Assembly: GCF_039523335.1 (NCBI RefSeq)
Contig: NZ_BAAAFC010000001.1
Coordinates: 1,984,001 to 2,048,000 of the forward strand
DNA: 64,000 nucleotides
From: Marinobacter szutsaonensis
Lineage (GTDB): Bacteria > Pseudomonadota > Gammaproteobacteria > Pseudomonadales > Oleiphilaceae
Reading direction: 5' to 3'
Every line of letters begins with the position of its first letter. Position 1 is the stretch's first letter. The notes under the pieces are model-generated. The model was not told the DNA's origin. It ran no database searches and saw only the letters and a list, made by a program, of their open reading frames with translations. Of this stretch, positions 24,524 through 33,438 are shown piece after piece. The position numbers and the translations under genes were made by a program.

Positions 24524-25530
24524 CAGCGCAGCACCTCCACATGGACGTCAGCGGCTTCGAATTCCTGCATGGCCACATTCAGGTCACCACCGACCAGGGA
24601 CAGGGTCAGCTGGCCGTAGGGGGTATCCTTGATGTGGTCGATTCGGCCGGACAGGATGCTGAAATCCACGCCGGATTTGCGGGCCACGCTGCCCAGCAAC
24701 GGCTGGTAGGTGGACTCGCCCTTGAAGGTCAGGCGCAGGATGCGACCATTGGCCTTTTGCAGGTCTTCCTGCAGCTCTTCATGGTCAATGCTCTCGCTCT
24801 CGAACACGAAATCCCGGGTGGTGGGATGCTGCGGGTGCAGGAACACCTCGCTCACCGGTCCCATTTCCACCACGCGACCGGCGTCCATCACCGCCACCCG
24901 GTCACAGACCCGGCGTACCACATCCATCTCGTGGGTGATCAGCACGATGGTCAGGCCCAGCTCGCGGTTGATGTCCGCCAGCAGTTTCAGCACCGACTGG
25001 GTGGTCTGCGGGTCCAGGGCGCTGGTGGCCTCGTCGCACAGCAAAATGGTCGGGCGGCAGGCCAGGGCACGGGCAATGCCCACCCGCTGCTTCTGGCCAC
25101 CGGAGAGCTGGGACGGGTACTTGTTGGCATGGTCGGTCAGGCTGACCCGGGCCAACAATTCCTCGACCCGGTCACGGATCTCGGTCTTCGAGTAGATACC
25201 CGCCAGCTTCATGGGGAAAGCGATGTTGTCCTCCACGGTCTTGGAGGACAGCAGGTTGAAGTGCTGGAAGATCATGCCCACCTTGCGGCGGAATGCCCGC
25301 AACTGGGCCGGGTTGTAGCCGGTGATGTCCTCGTCGTCGATCAGGATGCGACCACCGGTGGGTGGCTCCAGCAGATTGATCAGACGCACCAGGGTGGACT
25401 TGCCCGCCCCGGAGTGACCGACGATGCCGAAGACCTCGCCGGTTTCAATGGTCATATCGGTGGGGTGCAGCGCGGGGATCGCCCGGCCGGCCACCTGATA
25501 CGACTTCTGTACCTGGTCAAATACAATCAC
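24523..25530 (-). CDS. metN: Methionine ABC transporter ATPase
   Basis: 335 residues. The ABC domain (about 1-240) has Walker [11 protein letters not shown], the Q-loop, the signature [15 protein letters not shown] and Walker [15 protein letters not shown]-terminal NIL domain (about 260-335) binds methionine and gives trans-inhibition in E. coli MetN. It is the first gene of metNIQ. I see no MetJ-box-like repeat and no SAM riboswitch in the 143 bp upstream. Confidence 0.96.
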   Translation of the reverse strand: MIVFDQVQKSYQVAGRAIPALHPTDMTIETGEVFGIVGHSGAGKSTLVRLINLLEPPTGGRILIDDEDITGYNPAQLRAFRRKVGMIFQHFNLLSSKTVEDNIAFPMKLAGIYSKTEIRDRVEELLARVSLTDHANKYPSQLSGGQKQRVGIARALACRPTILLCDEATSALDPQTTQSVLKLLADINRELGLTIVLITHEMDVVRRVCDRVAVMDAGRVVEMGPVSEVFLHPQHPTTRDFVFESESIDHEELQEDLQKANGRILRLTFKGESTYQPLLGSVARKSGVDFSILSGRIDHIKDTPYGQLTLSLVGGDLNVAMQEFEAADVHVEVLR

Positions 25531-25611
25531 AGTCAGCGCCTTGTGGGTGCAGCGTTAAAAGCCGCCGATTATAGCGCAATCAGTGCCCAAACCCGAATGG
25601 GAATGAATTAC

Positions 25612-25656
25612 GAACCGTGGCGAGGGCATGGGTAAATGCCCTTATAACCACGGTTC
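25612..25656. terminator. Nested hairpin between metN and the anti-sigma gene
   Basis: Outer arms GAACCGTGG / CCACGGTTC (25612-25620, 25648-25656) enclose inner arms AGGGCAT / ATGCCCT. It lies 18 bp past the end of the minus-strand anti-sigma gene. No T-run follows, so it could equally be a regulatory cruciform. Confidence 0.45.
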
Positions 25657-25673
25657 AGGTTGCCCGTGCCAGC

Positions 25674-26369
25674 CTACAGTGAGTAGAGCTTGGTCACATG
25701 CAGGATCGGCCCGGTGGGCGCACCGGTCGGTGAGCCGCCCCGGGGCTCCAGACTGATGGCCAGGGTCCGGCTCCGGGACAGCGCCTCGCGGGCCTCGTCA
25801 CTCAGCCGGACCCGGTGAACGCCGCCGGCGGGAATGACCCCGAGCGAGAGCGGTTGGCCATTTTCCGGTACCACCCAGAGTTCATAGTCCTTCCCGGCCT
25901 CCGCAGCGCTGGCAGCCACCGAGCGCAGTTTCAACAGGTTCTCGGCCCCGGATTCGCTGACCAGCCAGAGCGGGTCTTCCAGGTTTGCCTGCACGATGGC
26001 ACCGGAGAGCTGCTCCCCGGTCGGGCGGGGCTGCTGGACCAGTACCACCGCCAGAACCAGCACGGCGGCGGTCGCCAGCACGCTCCAGCTGGGCCAGAAC
26101 CAGCGACCGATGCTGCGAACGTTGTTCTCAGTGGGTTGTTCCGCCCCCCACAACCTGCGCTCAATGTTTTTCCAGACCGAAGCGGGCGGCTGGTTCTCGG
26201 GGACGTCCTCGGCCAGGCCCCCGAGTTTTTCTTCCCAGAACCAGACTTCCTGGCGCACCCGGGCCGATTCCATCATCCATTGTTCGAAACGGCGACGGGC
26301 TCCCCCTCGGAGTGAACCGAGGACATATTCCGCCGCCAGTACTTCGATGCGTTCCGGTGTCTTTTTCAT
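25674..26369 (-). CDS. Anti-sigma factor, RskA type
   Basis: 231 residues. The cytoplasmic N-terminus (about 1-75) has the zinc-less anti-sigma helix pattern LAAEYVLGSLRGGARRRFE typical of RskA-like proteins. One membrane helix follows (about 92-110, SVLATAAVLVLAVVLV), then a periplasmic RskA domain (YELWVVPENGQPLSLGVIPA). It should hold the ECF sigma factor encoded 4 bp upstream (overlapping) until an envelope signal triggers release. The divergent DUF4331 operon is the probable target. Confidence 0.88.
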   Translation of the reverse strand: MKKTPERIEVLAAEYVLGSLRGGARRRFEQWMMESARVRQEVWFWEEKLGGLAEDVPENQPPASVWKNIERRLWGAEQPTENNVRSIGRWFWPSWSVLATAAVLVLAVVLVQQPRPTGEQLSGAIVQANLEDPLWLVSESGAENLLKLRSVAASAAEAGKDYELWVVPENGQPLSLGVIPAGGVHRVRLSDEAREALSRSRTLAISLEPRGGSPTGAPTGPILHVTKLYSL

Positions 26370-26923
26370 TGTTCAAGGCACCTTTTCAGGGCCATCAGTC
26401 CGCGCCGGATCCAGCTCTTTACGGTACCGATGGGAGAGCTCAACGCCTGCGCCAGCTCTTCATGGGTAAAGCCACGGTAATAGGACAACAGGATGCTGTC
26501 ACGCTGAACATCGGACAGCTCATCAAGGCAGCCGGTCAGTTTTTCCGCGCCGGACTCGCGCAGGGAGAATTCCAGCGGCCCCTCGCGGCCGTCATCCAGT
26601 TCGTTCAGGTCCTCATCGTTGACTGTTTGTCGGGCCTTGCGGGCACGGATGAGGTCGAGGGTGCGGTACCGGGCAATGGTCATCATCCAGCTCAGGGGCG
26701 CCCCCCGGTCACTGTGGTACTCACCGGCACGGTGCCAGATCTGGATGAAGGCGTCCTGCAGCGCTTCCTCTGCCAGTTCCCGCTGCCCCGCCAGCCTGAG
26801 GCAAAGCCCGAACATACGCGCGGCAATGTGTTCATACAGCTCCTGGAATGCCCGGCGATCCTGCTGGGCAATCTTCATCAGCAGCCGCATGAGCTGATCC
26901 TGATCGGCATCAGTCTGTGCCAT
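26366..26923 (-). CDS. ECF RNA polymerase sigma factor (SigK-like)
   Basis: 185 residues with region 2 (about 25-95; FQELYEHIAARMFGLCLRLA, then LQDAFIQIWHRA) and region 4 (about 130-183; LSYYRGFTHEELAQALSSP followed by GTVKSWIRRGL), joined by a short linker. It pairs with the RskA-type anti-sigma, overlapping it by 4 bp. It is divergent from the DUF4331 gene across 164 bp, which should contain promoters for both. I could not place an ECF promoter with confidence. Confidence 0.93.
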   Translation of the reverse strand: MAQTDADQDQLMRLLMKIAQQDRRAFQELYEHIAARMFGLCLRLAGQRELAEEALQDAFIQIWHRAGEYHSDRGAPLSWMMTIARYRTLDLIRARKARQTVNDEDLNELDDGREGPLEFSLRESGAEKLTGCLDELSDVQRDSILLSYYRGFTHEELAQALSSPIGTVKSWIRRGLMALKRCLEQ

Positions 26924-27087
26924 AACTACCCCTTTTGTCCTCGTTGTTTTCGGGTAATACGCGGCCCCCGGCTTCCGGGATGCGCCTCAAGGCTATTCGG
27001 AAATATTTATTCAGCTTTGCATCTTTCCTGCTCGTTCTCCCGTTACTCCTGTGCAACACCAAGAAACCCTTACCTGAGGAGAACGGG

Positions 27088-28575
27088 ATGAACAATGTAC
27101 TAAAACGCTCCGGCCTCACCATTGCAGTGGCCAGCGCTGTGCTGTCCGCCGGCCTTAGCCACGGCTCCAGTCATCGCGAGGCACCTTTCATCACAGAGGT
27201 GCCCAAGGTCGATGGTACCGACTTCTACATGTTTCGCAGCTACGAATCCGGTCGCGAGGAATTTGTGACCCTTATTGCCAATTATCTGCCCCTGCAGGAT
27301 GCCTATGGCGGCCCGAATTACTTTGACCTGGACGAAGACGCCATCTACGAGATCCATGTCGATAACGATGGTGACGCGGTGGAGGATCTGACGTTCCGGT
27401 TTGAACTCAAGGATGTACTGAACGACATTCAGCTCCCCGTCGGGACCGAAGGCAACACGGAAATGGTGTCTGTGCCACTGAAAAACATTGGCGACGCCAC
27501 CGATAACGCAAATGTGCAACTCCGCCAGGAATACAGCGTGAAGGTTGTTACCGGGGATCGGAACACGGGTACGGTACAGACCGCCACCAATGTCAGCACC
27601 GGTACCGACACCTTCGCCAAGCCCCTGGACAACATCGGTGCGAAGTCCTTCGCTGACTATGCGGCCTACGCAAACCAGCACGTATTCGGTATCGATATCC
27701 CCGGCTGTAACACCAACGGCCGGGTCTTCGTCGGCCAGCGCAAAGAGGCGTTTGCGGTCAATCTCGGCGAGATCTTTGACCTGGTCAACACCAACCCGCT
27801 CGGGCCGCGCAACGGCGAGGGTGCCGGTGACCTGGCGGACAAGAATGTCACTTCCTTCGCACTGGAAGCACCAACCACCTGCCTCACCGGATCGGCCGTG
27901 AACTCCAACGACCAACCGGTGATCGGCGCCTGGACCACCGCCAGTGTTCGTCAGGCAAGGGTGCTCAATCCTGCGCCTGCTGCCAACGGCAAAGGGGCGA
28001 CTGTGGAAGGCGGGGCCTACACCCAGGTCTCCCGGCTGGGCATGCCGCTGGTGAACGAGGTGGTGATCGGCCTCAAGGACAAGGATCGCTTCAATGCCAG
28101 CGAACCCAGGGATGACGGGCAGTTCCTCACCTATGTCACTCATCCGACTCTGCCCGAGTTACTGGAGATACTGTTTGAGGCACCGGCTCCAAACAATTTC
28201 CCGAGGAATGACCTGGTGACTGCGTTCCTGACCGGCGTTCCCGGCGTGAACATGCCGGTCGGCGTGACCGCGTCCGAGATGCTGCGCCTGACTCCCGCCA
28301 TTGATCCGACGCCACTGGACGCCCAATCCGATCTGGGCGTCCTCGGCGGGGATAATGCCGGCTTCCCGAACGGTCGCCGCCCCTATGATGACACCGTCGA
28401 CATCTCACTTCGTGTCGCCATGGGCGTTCTGGTGGGTGACACAACCCTCGCCCCGGCCGGTAACGCAGAGTTTACCGACGGAGTCCAGCTGGCTGCAGAC
28501 CCGACGACGCTGCCGGCGGATTATGAGGTATTCCCGTACCTGGCAACGCCGATTGCAGGTTCACCCAACGATTAA
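27088..28575 (+). CDS. DUF4331 secreted protein
   Basis: 495 residues. A signal peptide (LTIAVASAVLSAGLSHGSS) leads into the family hallmark SSHREAPFITEVPKVDGTDF, then YMFRSYESG. Residues near 90 (DNDGDAVEDLTF) resemble a calcium-binding loop, a common feature of this family. The function of DUF4331 is unknown; it is exported. GAGGAG lies 6 bases before the ATG at 27088, and an upstream in-frame start at 26935 has no ribosome site. It heads a four-gene operon divergent from the ECF sigma factor. Confidence 0.9.
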   Translation: MNNVLKRSGLTIAVASAVLSAGLSHGSSHREAPFITEVPKVDGTDFYMFRSYESGREEFVTLIANYLPLQDAYGGPNYFDLDEDAIYEIHVDNDGDAVEDLTFRFELKDVLNDIQLPVGTEGNTEMVSVPLKNIGDATDNANVQLRQEYSVKVVTGDRNTGTVQTATNVSTGTDTFAKPLDNIGAKSFADYAAYANQHVFGIDIPGCNTNGRVFVGQRKEAFAVNLGEIFDLVNTNPLGPRNGEGAGDLADKNVTSFALEAPTTCLTGSAVNSNDQPVIGAWTTASVRQARVLNPAPAANGKGATVEGGAYTQVSRLGMPLVNEVVIGLKDKDRFNASEPRDDGQFLTYVTHPTLPELLEILFEAPAPNNFPRNDLVTAFLTGVPGVNMPVGVTASEMLRLTPAIDPTPLDAQSDLGVLGGDNAGFPNGRRPYDDTVDISLRVAMGVLVGDTTLAPAGNAEFTDGVQLAADPTTLPADYEVFPYLATPIAGSPND

Positions 28576-28587
28576 GAGGTGCAAGCC

Positions 28588-28818
28588 ATGAGAATTCTGC
28601 TCCGATTGGCAACCATCGGGTTACTGGCAGCGGCTCTTAGCGGCTGTTTCGGAGGCTCCAGCAACGGACGCCCGAATCCATCGGTTGATTTCACGACCTT
28701 CGTGAAAGCCCAGATCGCTTCGACCGGCAAGGTCACGGCATCTGTGGCAGTCAACCCGATCGACTTCAGTTTCAACGATCAGAACAACCCACAGGCCTAT
28801 GACGATCTTTTCCGTTAA
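28588..28818 (+). CDS. Small outer lipoprotein, unknown function
   Basis: 76 residues: MRILLRLATIGLLAAALSGC is a lipoprotein signal with lipobox LSGC, giving a mature peptide of about 57 residues with no recognised domain. AGAGGTG precedes the ATG at 28588, 12 bp after the DUF4331 stop, so it is in the same operon. Its end overlaps the possible start of the next gene by 20 bp. Confidence 0.8.
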   Translation: MRILLRLATIGLLAAALSGCFGGSSNGRPNPSVDFTTFVKAQIASTGKVTASVAVNPIDFSFNDQNNPQAYDDLFR

Positions 28819-30019
28819 CACCAAAGGCAGCCGGGCATTGTTTGACCTGTGTCCGGCCACCTTCCTCCCTGCCCTCCGGGGCAGGGCTTTTTGGATTGGG
28901 CTCGGTTTAGCTAGCCCGTTGTTGTGTCCAGACTCGTTGCAGGCGGCGCCGAGTCCAATCCAAAGCAATTTCGCGGATGACGCTGTATTGGCGACCCTGC
29001 CCGACTCCCCGCCGATACCCGAACAGCTCCCGACGACATCAACCGACCTTGCCGACCGGGTTCAGAACCTGATCGGCCAGGCCCGCAGCACCGGCGACCC
29101 GCGTTACCTGGGTTATGCGGAGCGGCTGTTCCAGCGGTGGCCGGAATCGCAGCTCGATGACCGGCTGCTGGTACTCCGAGCCACGCTCTCCCAGAGCCTG
29201 CACAGGTTCGAGCAAGCCCGGGAGGATCTCACCCTGGTGCTGGAACGAAGCCCGAACCGCCAACACCGGATCCAGGCCTGGCTTACCCTGGCCAACTTGG
29301 AGACAGTGCGGGGTCGCTACGCTGAAGCGCAACACCACTGCCACCAGCTGGCACTCGAATACCCGGGTCTTATCGCCGAGAGCTGCTCCGCCCAGGCTGT
29401 CGCCCGAACCGGGGACCCCGAGACCGCGTACCGGACACTCGCAGCATTATTGGTCAGGGCCGAGGGAGAACGCCCGACCGCCCGACTCTGGGCCGAGGGA
29501 ACCCTGGGAGACATCGCAGCACAGTTGGGCCGGGACGTGGCAGCCAAACACTGGCGCCATGCGCTGTCAGCCTCCCCTTCCGATCTCTACACGCGCGCCC
29601 AGCTCGCGGACTGGCACCTTCAGCGGAGACATTATCAGGCGGTACTGGCGCTCACAGAGGGCCATGAGCAAGTGGACTCACTGGCAGTCATTCGCGCCAT
29701 CGCGATGCTCCGCAGCAACCACCCGGAACAGGCTGTCCTGACCCGAAAACTCCGGGAGCGTTTCAGCGAGGCCCGTTGGCGCGGGCCATTGCTGCATCAG
29801 CGCGATTACGCCCGATTTCTGCTGGATGTGGAATCCCGTCCCGAACAGGCTCTGGAACACGCCTGGGAGAACTGGCAATCCCAACGCGAACCCCTGGATA
29901 CCCGGCTGCTGCTGCGCGCGGCGCAGGCCTCCGGAAATAAAGATACGCTCGCGGTGCTCCACCAATGGCTAGAGCAGTATGGGCAAACCGATGCCCGCTA
30001 TCCGGAGCCAGCTTCATGA
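28799..30019 (+). CDS. Exported tetratricopeptide-repeat protein
   Basis: 406 residues from the ATG at 28799. A hydrophobic segment (about 31-48, FWIGLGLASPLLCPDSLQAA) looks like a signal peptide with an unusually long N-region. From about residue 95 helical pairs of TPR type follow (RYLGYAERLFQRWPESQLDD, then LANLETVRGRYAEAQHHCHQ). No enzyme motif is seen; TPR proteins usually scaffold complexes. The start is uncertain because it overlaps the lipoprotein gene and a strong terminator-like hairpin lies at 28867-28892 within the first 32 codons. It ends ATGA-overlapped with the HupE-like gene. Confidence 0.75.
   Translation: MTIFSVNTKGSRALFDLCPATFLPALRGRAFWIGLGLASPLLCPDSLQAAPSPIQSNFADDAVLATLPDSPPIPEQLPTTSTDLADRVQNLIGQARSTGDPRYLGYAERLFQRWPESQLDDRLLVLRATLSQSLHRFEQAREDLTLVLERSPNRQHRIQAWLTLANLETVRGRYAEAQHHCHQLALEYPGLIAESCSAQAVARTGDPETAYRTLAALLVRAEGERPTARLWAEGTLGDIAAQLGRDVAAKHWRHALSASPSDLYTRAQLADWHLQRRHYQAVLALTEGHEQVDSLAVIRAIAMLRSNHPEQAVLTRKLRERFSEARWRGPLLHQRDYARFLLDVESRPEQALEHAWENWQSQREPLDTRLLLRAAQASGNKDTLAVLHQWLEQYGQTDARYPEPAS
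28867..28892 (+). terminator. Rho-independent terminator, inside the TPR gene's 5' end
   Basis: CCCTGCCC, loop TCCG, GGGCAGGG, then CTTTTT: a textbook terminator 49 bp past the lipoprotein stop. It lies inside the open frame of the TPR gene (codons about 23-32), so it may attenuate transcription into the last two genes of the operon. Confidence 0.8.
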
Positions 30020-31128
30020 TTGCGCTCAGACTCTGGACACCATGGCTGCTGCTTCTGACATTCCTCACCCAGAGCGGCCCTGCACTGGCTCACAAGGCCA
30101 GCGACAGTTTTATCTACCTGGACTCGGATGCCGGGGAGCTGCGGATCGATGTCGCCCTGCGTGACCTTGCATTACTGGTGCCACTGGATCAAAACCGGGA
30201 CCGGCAAATTACTGGCCGCGAGGTTCGCAATCAGCGCCCGGTCATCACCCGAACGGTGGAGAACGGCCTCGAGCTATCGGCAGAGTCCGGTGTCTGCCGC
30301 CTTCAGGGCCTTGATTGGGGGCTGAGCCGGCACAGTGACGGCCGATATGCGGCAGCGCGTTACCGGATCGTTTGCCCGGATGGTGATGATCCCGAGCAAC
30401 TGCAGTATTCGCTGCTGTTCGACCGGGACAGTCTCCACCGGGGGCTGGTCCGGATCACCTCCGATTCCGGTTCCACGCTTGCGGTACTGTCGCCGGACCG
30501 CAACACGTTGCCGCTGACCTCTGGATCATCCCGACCGCTGGAGACCTTTACAGCATTCCTGGTGGAAGGGGTGGTTCATCTGATGATTGGACTCGATCAT
30601 ATCCTGTTCCTGCTGGTTCTCGTTCTGCCGGTCAGCCTCATGGCCAAAGGCCCGGAGAACGACACCGCTAAATCCCGCATCCTGCGGCTCGCCGGGATCG
30701 TCACCGCTTTTACCGTGGCTCATTCCGTCACACTGGCACTGGCGGCGCTGAATCTGGTGACCCTGCCCATCGCCTGGGTCGAGACGGTCATTGCGCTGTC
30801 CATTGCCATTGCGGCAGTGAACGTGGTCTGGCCTGTGCTTGGCCGGAAAACCTGGAAGCTGGCGTTTGCCTTCGGCCTGATACACGGCTTCGGCTTCGCC
30901 AGTGTGCTGGGAGATCTGACCAGTGGGGTTTCGGATTTAGCCCTGGCGCTGGCCGGATTCAATCTGGGCGTGGAGCTGGGGCAGTTGGGGCTGCTGGTGC
31001 TGGGATTCCCTGTTCTGTGCCTGTTCTCGCGGTGGCGACTTTACCAGCGGGCTGTCGTCCCGGCCATACTGTTGGCAGTGGTGGGTATGAGCCTTGTGTG
31101 GGCAGCCGAGCGGGCCGCCTTCATCTGA
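30016..31128 (+). CDS. HupE/UreJ-like membrane protein with EF-hand-type loop
   Basis: 370 residues. A signal peptide ends near ALAHKAS. A periplasmic domain (about 25-180) contains DQNRDRQITGRE, a good match to the 12-residue EF-hand calcium loop. A C-terminal HupE/UreJ_2 membrane domain (about 180-370) has GLDHILFLLVLVLP and HGFGFASVLGDL. Relatives are thought to move metal ions such as nickel; the substrate here is unknown. It overlaps the TPR gene by ATGA and closes the ECF-linked operon. Confidence 0.85.
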   Translation: MIALRLWTPWLLLLTFLTQSGPALAHKASDSFIYLDSDAGELRIDVALRDLALLVPLDQNRDRQITGREVRNQRPVITRTVENGLELSAESGVCRLQGLDWGLSRHSDGRYAAARYRIVCPDGDDPEQLQYSLLFDRDSLHRGLVRITSDSGSTLAVLSPDRNTLPLTSGSSRPLETFTAFLVEGVVHLMIGLDHILFLLVLVLPVSLMAKGPENDTAKSRILRLAGIVTAFTVAHSVTLALAALNLVTLPIAWVETVIALSIAIAAVNVVWPVLGRKTWKLAFAFGLIHGFGFASVLGDLTSGVSDLALALAGFNLGVELGQLGLLVLGFPVLCLFSRWRLYQRAVVPAILLAVVGMSLVWAAERAAFI

Positions 31129-31170
31129 AATGGCCTGCGGCAGCCGTTGCCGGCTACCGCGTTATCGGTC

Positions 31171-31776
31171 TTAGTGCAGGGCGCGCATCTGGCGCGGGTA
31201 GAGTGCGGCGCTCACTTCCGGTTCCTCGAGGAGGTCCGCCAGTTCACGGTCCACGTCTGTTTCCTCCCCCTCGGCCGGCAACGGCTCAAAGAGCGTATTC
31301 AGCCAGGCAGTGACCGACGGCGCTTCGTCCCGCCGGTAATCCGTGGACAGCGCCTTGATCCGGCGGAAGCCGATAATGCGCTGGTGGCGTGGATCCCGGA
31401 TCTGTTCAAAGCCTCGCCAGTAGACATGATCCCGGGTGTGGAGCTGAACGAACAGGGTGTCGATGGGGCCACCGGAATCGTCGTCCGAGGCGGCTTCATC
31501 TGTATCGTTTGCTTCGCCTTCTTCGGTTTTCTTATGGCGAATAGTGGTCCAGGCCGGGTAGAGCACCGCCACGGCGTCCGCTTCCACGTGCTCCCGCGCA
31601 GCACGGAGAATCAGTCCCCAACGGGCCTTGTCGGCATCGCTTTCAAGGGAGTTAATGGGCAAGTCGTAGCTTTGCTCACTGGACAGGACGATTGCCATCA
31701 TCGGGGCGTCAAGCTCCCCCATGGCCTCGGCCTGTGCTACTGATACCAGTTCGTCGATTGCCATCGGTTGGTTCAT
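31171..31776 (-). CDS. Conserved-looking hypothetical protein
   Basis: 201 residues, acidic, no signal peptide and no membrane helix. Residues 88-106 are a run rich in Glu, Asp and Ser that is probably disordered; the flanking parts look folded (RWGLILRAAREHVEADAVAV, then DTLFVQLHTRDHVYWRGFEQ). I do not recognise a family. It lies alone between a plus-strand operon and the amidase gene, 42 bp from the HupE-like stop. Codon use is like that of its neighbours. Confidence 0.65.
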   Translation of the reverse strand: MNQPMAIDELVSVAQAEAMGELDAPMMAIVLSSEQSYDLPINSLESDADKARWGLILRAAREHVEADAVAVLYPAWTTIRHKKTEEGEANDTDEAASDDDSGGPIDTLFVQLHTRDHVYWRGFEQIRDPRHQRIIGFRRIKALSTDYRRDEAPSVTAWLNTLFEPLPAEGEETDVDRELADLLEEPEVSAALYPRQMRALH

Positions 31777-31898
31777 AAGACGCTCGCCTCCTCGATGCCA
31801 TCTGGTGGGTCAGGAAGAAGATGCCTTCCTGACTCACAGCATAGCCTGTTCCACACACAAAGATAAACGTGGAGTTTCGGAAGCCGGATCACAACCCC

Positions 31899-33386
31899 TC
31901 AGAATGCATCTTCCAGGCGTTCATAGTGACTGAACCAGGGCGTGGCCTCCTCGAGCTGCGCCGCCAGCTGGAACAGTACGTCCTCACCACCGTGGGGCGC
32001 CCCGAACTGGACGCCGACCGGCAACCCCGATAGGGTCCAGTGCAGGGGCACCGACATGGCCGGCGTACCGGTCAGGTTCGCCAGCTGAGTGAACGGCGTG
32101 CGTGCCAGGCTTTCCATGGCCATCTGGTCCACCTGGCCGCTGCGATGCACCAGCCGGCCCGCCTTCAGCGCCAGCATCAGCTTGGCGGCGAATTTCAGAT
32201 GAGACGGCGTGTCCAGTTCGCCGATGCGGGCCGGCAACTGGCCCGTGGTCGGACACAGGTAGAGATCATAACTCTCGAAGAAGGTGCCCAGCGCCCGGGC
32301 GAACTCGTTCCACTGCTGGCGCCGGCGGACATACTCCGGTAGCGGCATGGTCCGGCCGAGCATGGCGATCAGCCGGGTATCCAGCTCGAAATCATCATCG
32401 GTGGCGCCGAACTGCTCCCGGGCCCGCTCCATCAGGGCCGACACCTCGCCGAAATACAGTGCGAGGTAACAGCGGGCCAAGGCCATACCATCGAATTCAG
32501 GCTGGGCGTACTCGACAATGTGGCCCATCCTCTCCAGGGTACGGGCGGTCTCCTCCACGGCGGCAATGCATTCGGGCGCGACGTCGGTATCGTAGGGGGA
32601 GTCGGTGAATACACCGATGCGCAGCCGGCCGGGGGTCTTCTGCATCAGCTCGGTGTAGGGCGCGGACGGAGGCGCAATGACAAAGGGATCACCCGTGGCG
32701 GGCCGGGCCAGCACATCAAGCATGGCCGCGCTGTCGCGCACGGTTCGGGTCACCACGTGGTCGACCGAGGCTCCGGTCCAGGTCTCACCCAGGAACGGCC
32801 CACTGGATATCCGGCCCCGGGAAGGCTTGAGTCCGAACAGCCCGTTGTAGGCCGCCGGAATACGAATGGAGCCACCGCCATCGTTGGCACCGGCCATCGG
32901 CACCACACCGGCGGCCACGGCGGCGCCGGAACCCCCGCTGGAACCACCCGGGGTGAGATCAAGGTTCCAGGGGTTACGGCTCGCGCCCCAGAGCTCGGAT
33001 TCGGTCACGGCCTTCAGACCAAATTCCGGGGTGGTCGTTCTCCCGAGGAAGACCAGACCACCCTGACCAGCGCGTCGGGTAAACTCGGAATCCACCGGCG
33101 CAATGTTGTTTTTCAGACCACGGCTACCGTAGCTGCACGGGTGACCAGCCTGCTCCTGGGCCAGGTCCTTGAACAGAAACGGTACACCGCTGAAGGGAGC
33201 GGATTCGGTAAACTTCTGTTCCAGTGCTTCGGAAAACTGGGGGTGGCAAATGGCATTCAGGGTGCCATTGACCCGGGTTGCCCGATCAATAGCCGCTTCG
33301 CAGACATCCCGGGCACGGATCTCGCCACGTCGGATCAGGTCGGCGAGGGCGGTGGCATCAAGTCTCAGATACTCGGATTGCTTCAT
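31899..33386 (-). CDS. Amidase signature family enzyme
   Basis: 495 residues, normal for the family. The Ser-cisSer-Lys triad can be placed at Lys73 (FLFKDLAQ), Ser149 in the signature LTPGGSSGGSGAAVAAG, and Ser173 in NDGGGSIRIPAAYNGLFGLK. It hydrolyses an amide bond; the substrate is unknown. It is unlikely to be GatA because there are no gatB/gatC neighbours and the C-terminal half differs. I prefer the ATG at 33386; a GTG at 33392 is also possible. It is divergent from a transglycosylase-like gene 52 bp away. Confidence 0.92.
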   Translation of the reverse strand: MKQSEYLRLDATALADLIRRGEIRARDVCEAAIDRATRVNGTLNAICHPQFSEALEQKFTESAPFSGVPFLFKDLAQEQAGHPCSYGSRGLKNNIAPVDSEFTRRAGQGGLVFLGRTTTPEFGLKAVTESELWGASRNPWNLDLTPGGSSGGSGAAVAAGVVPMAGANDGGGSIRIPAAYNGLFGLKPSRGRISSGPFLGETWTGASVDHVVTRTVRDSAAMLDVLARPATGDPFVIAPPSAPYTELMQKTPGRLRIGVFTDSPYDTDVAPECIAAVEETARTLERMGHIVEYAQPEFDGMALARCYLALYFGEVSALMERAREQFGATDDDFELDTRLIAMLGRTMPLPEYVRRRQQWNEFARALGTFFESYDLYLCPTTGQLPARIGELDTPSHLKFAAKLMLALKAGRLVHRSGQVDQMAMESLARTPFTQLANLTGTPAMSVPLHWTLSGLPVGVQFGAPHGGEDVLFQLAAQLEEATPWFSHYERLEDAF

Positions 33387-33438
33387 GATCACGTCCGTTT
33401 GTTATTGTGTTATCTGAATGGTGACGGGTATTACTGAT

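Noticed and set aside
24541..25635. Plus-strand open frame opposite metN
   Set aside because: metN carries all ABC motifs; the antisense translation is low-complexity Gln/Gly/His and runs past the metN start.
28588..31128. A hydrogenase or urease nickel locus, suggested by the HupE/UreJ-like gene
   Set aside because: No hydrogenase, urease or nickel-insertion genes are in the window, and the neighbours are DUF4331, lipoprotein and TPR genes.
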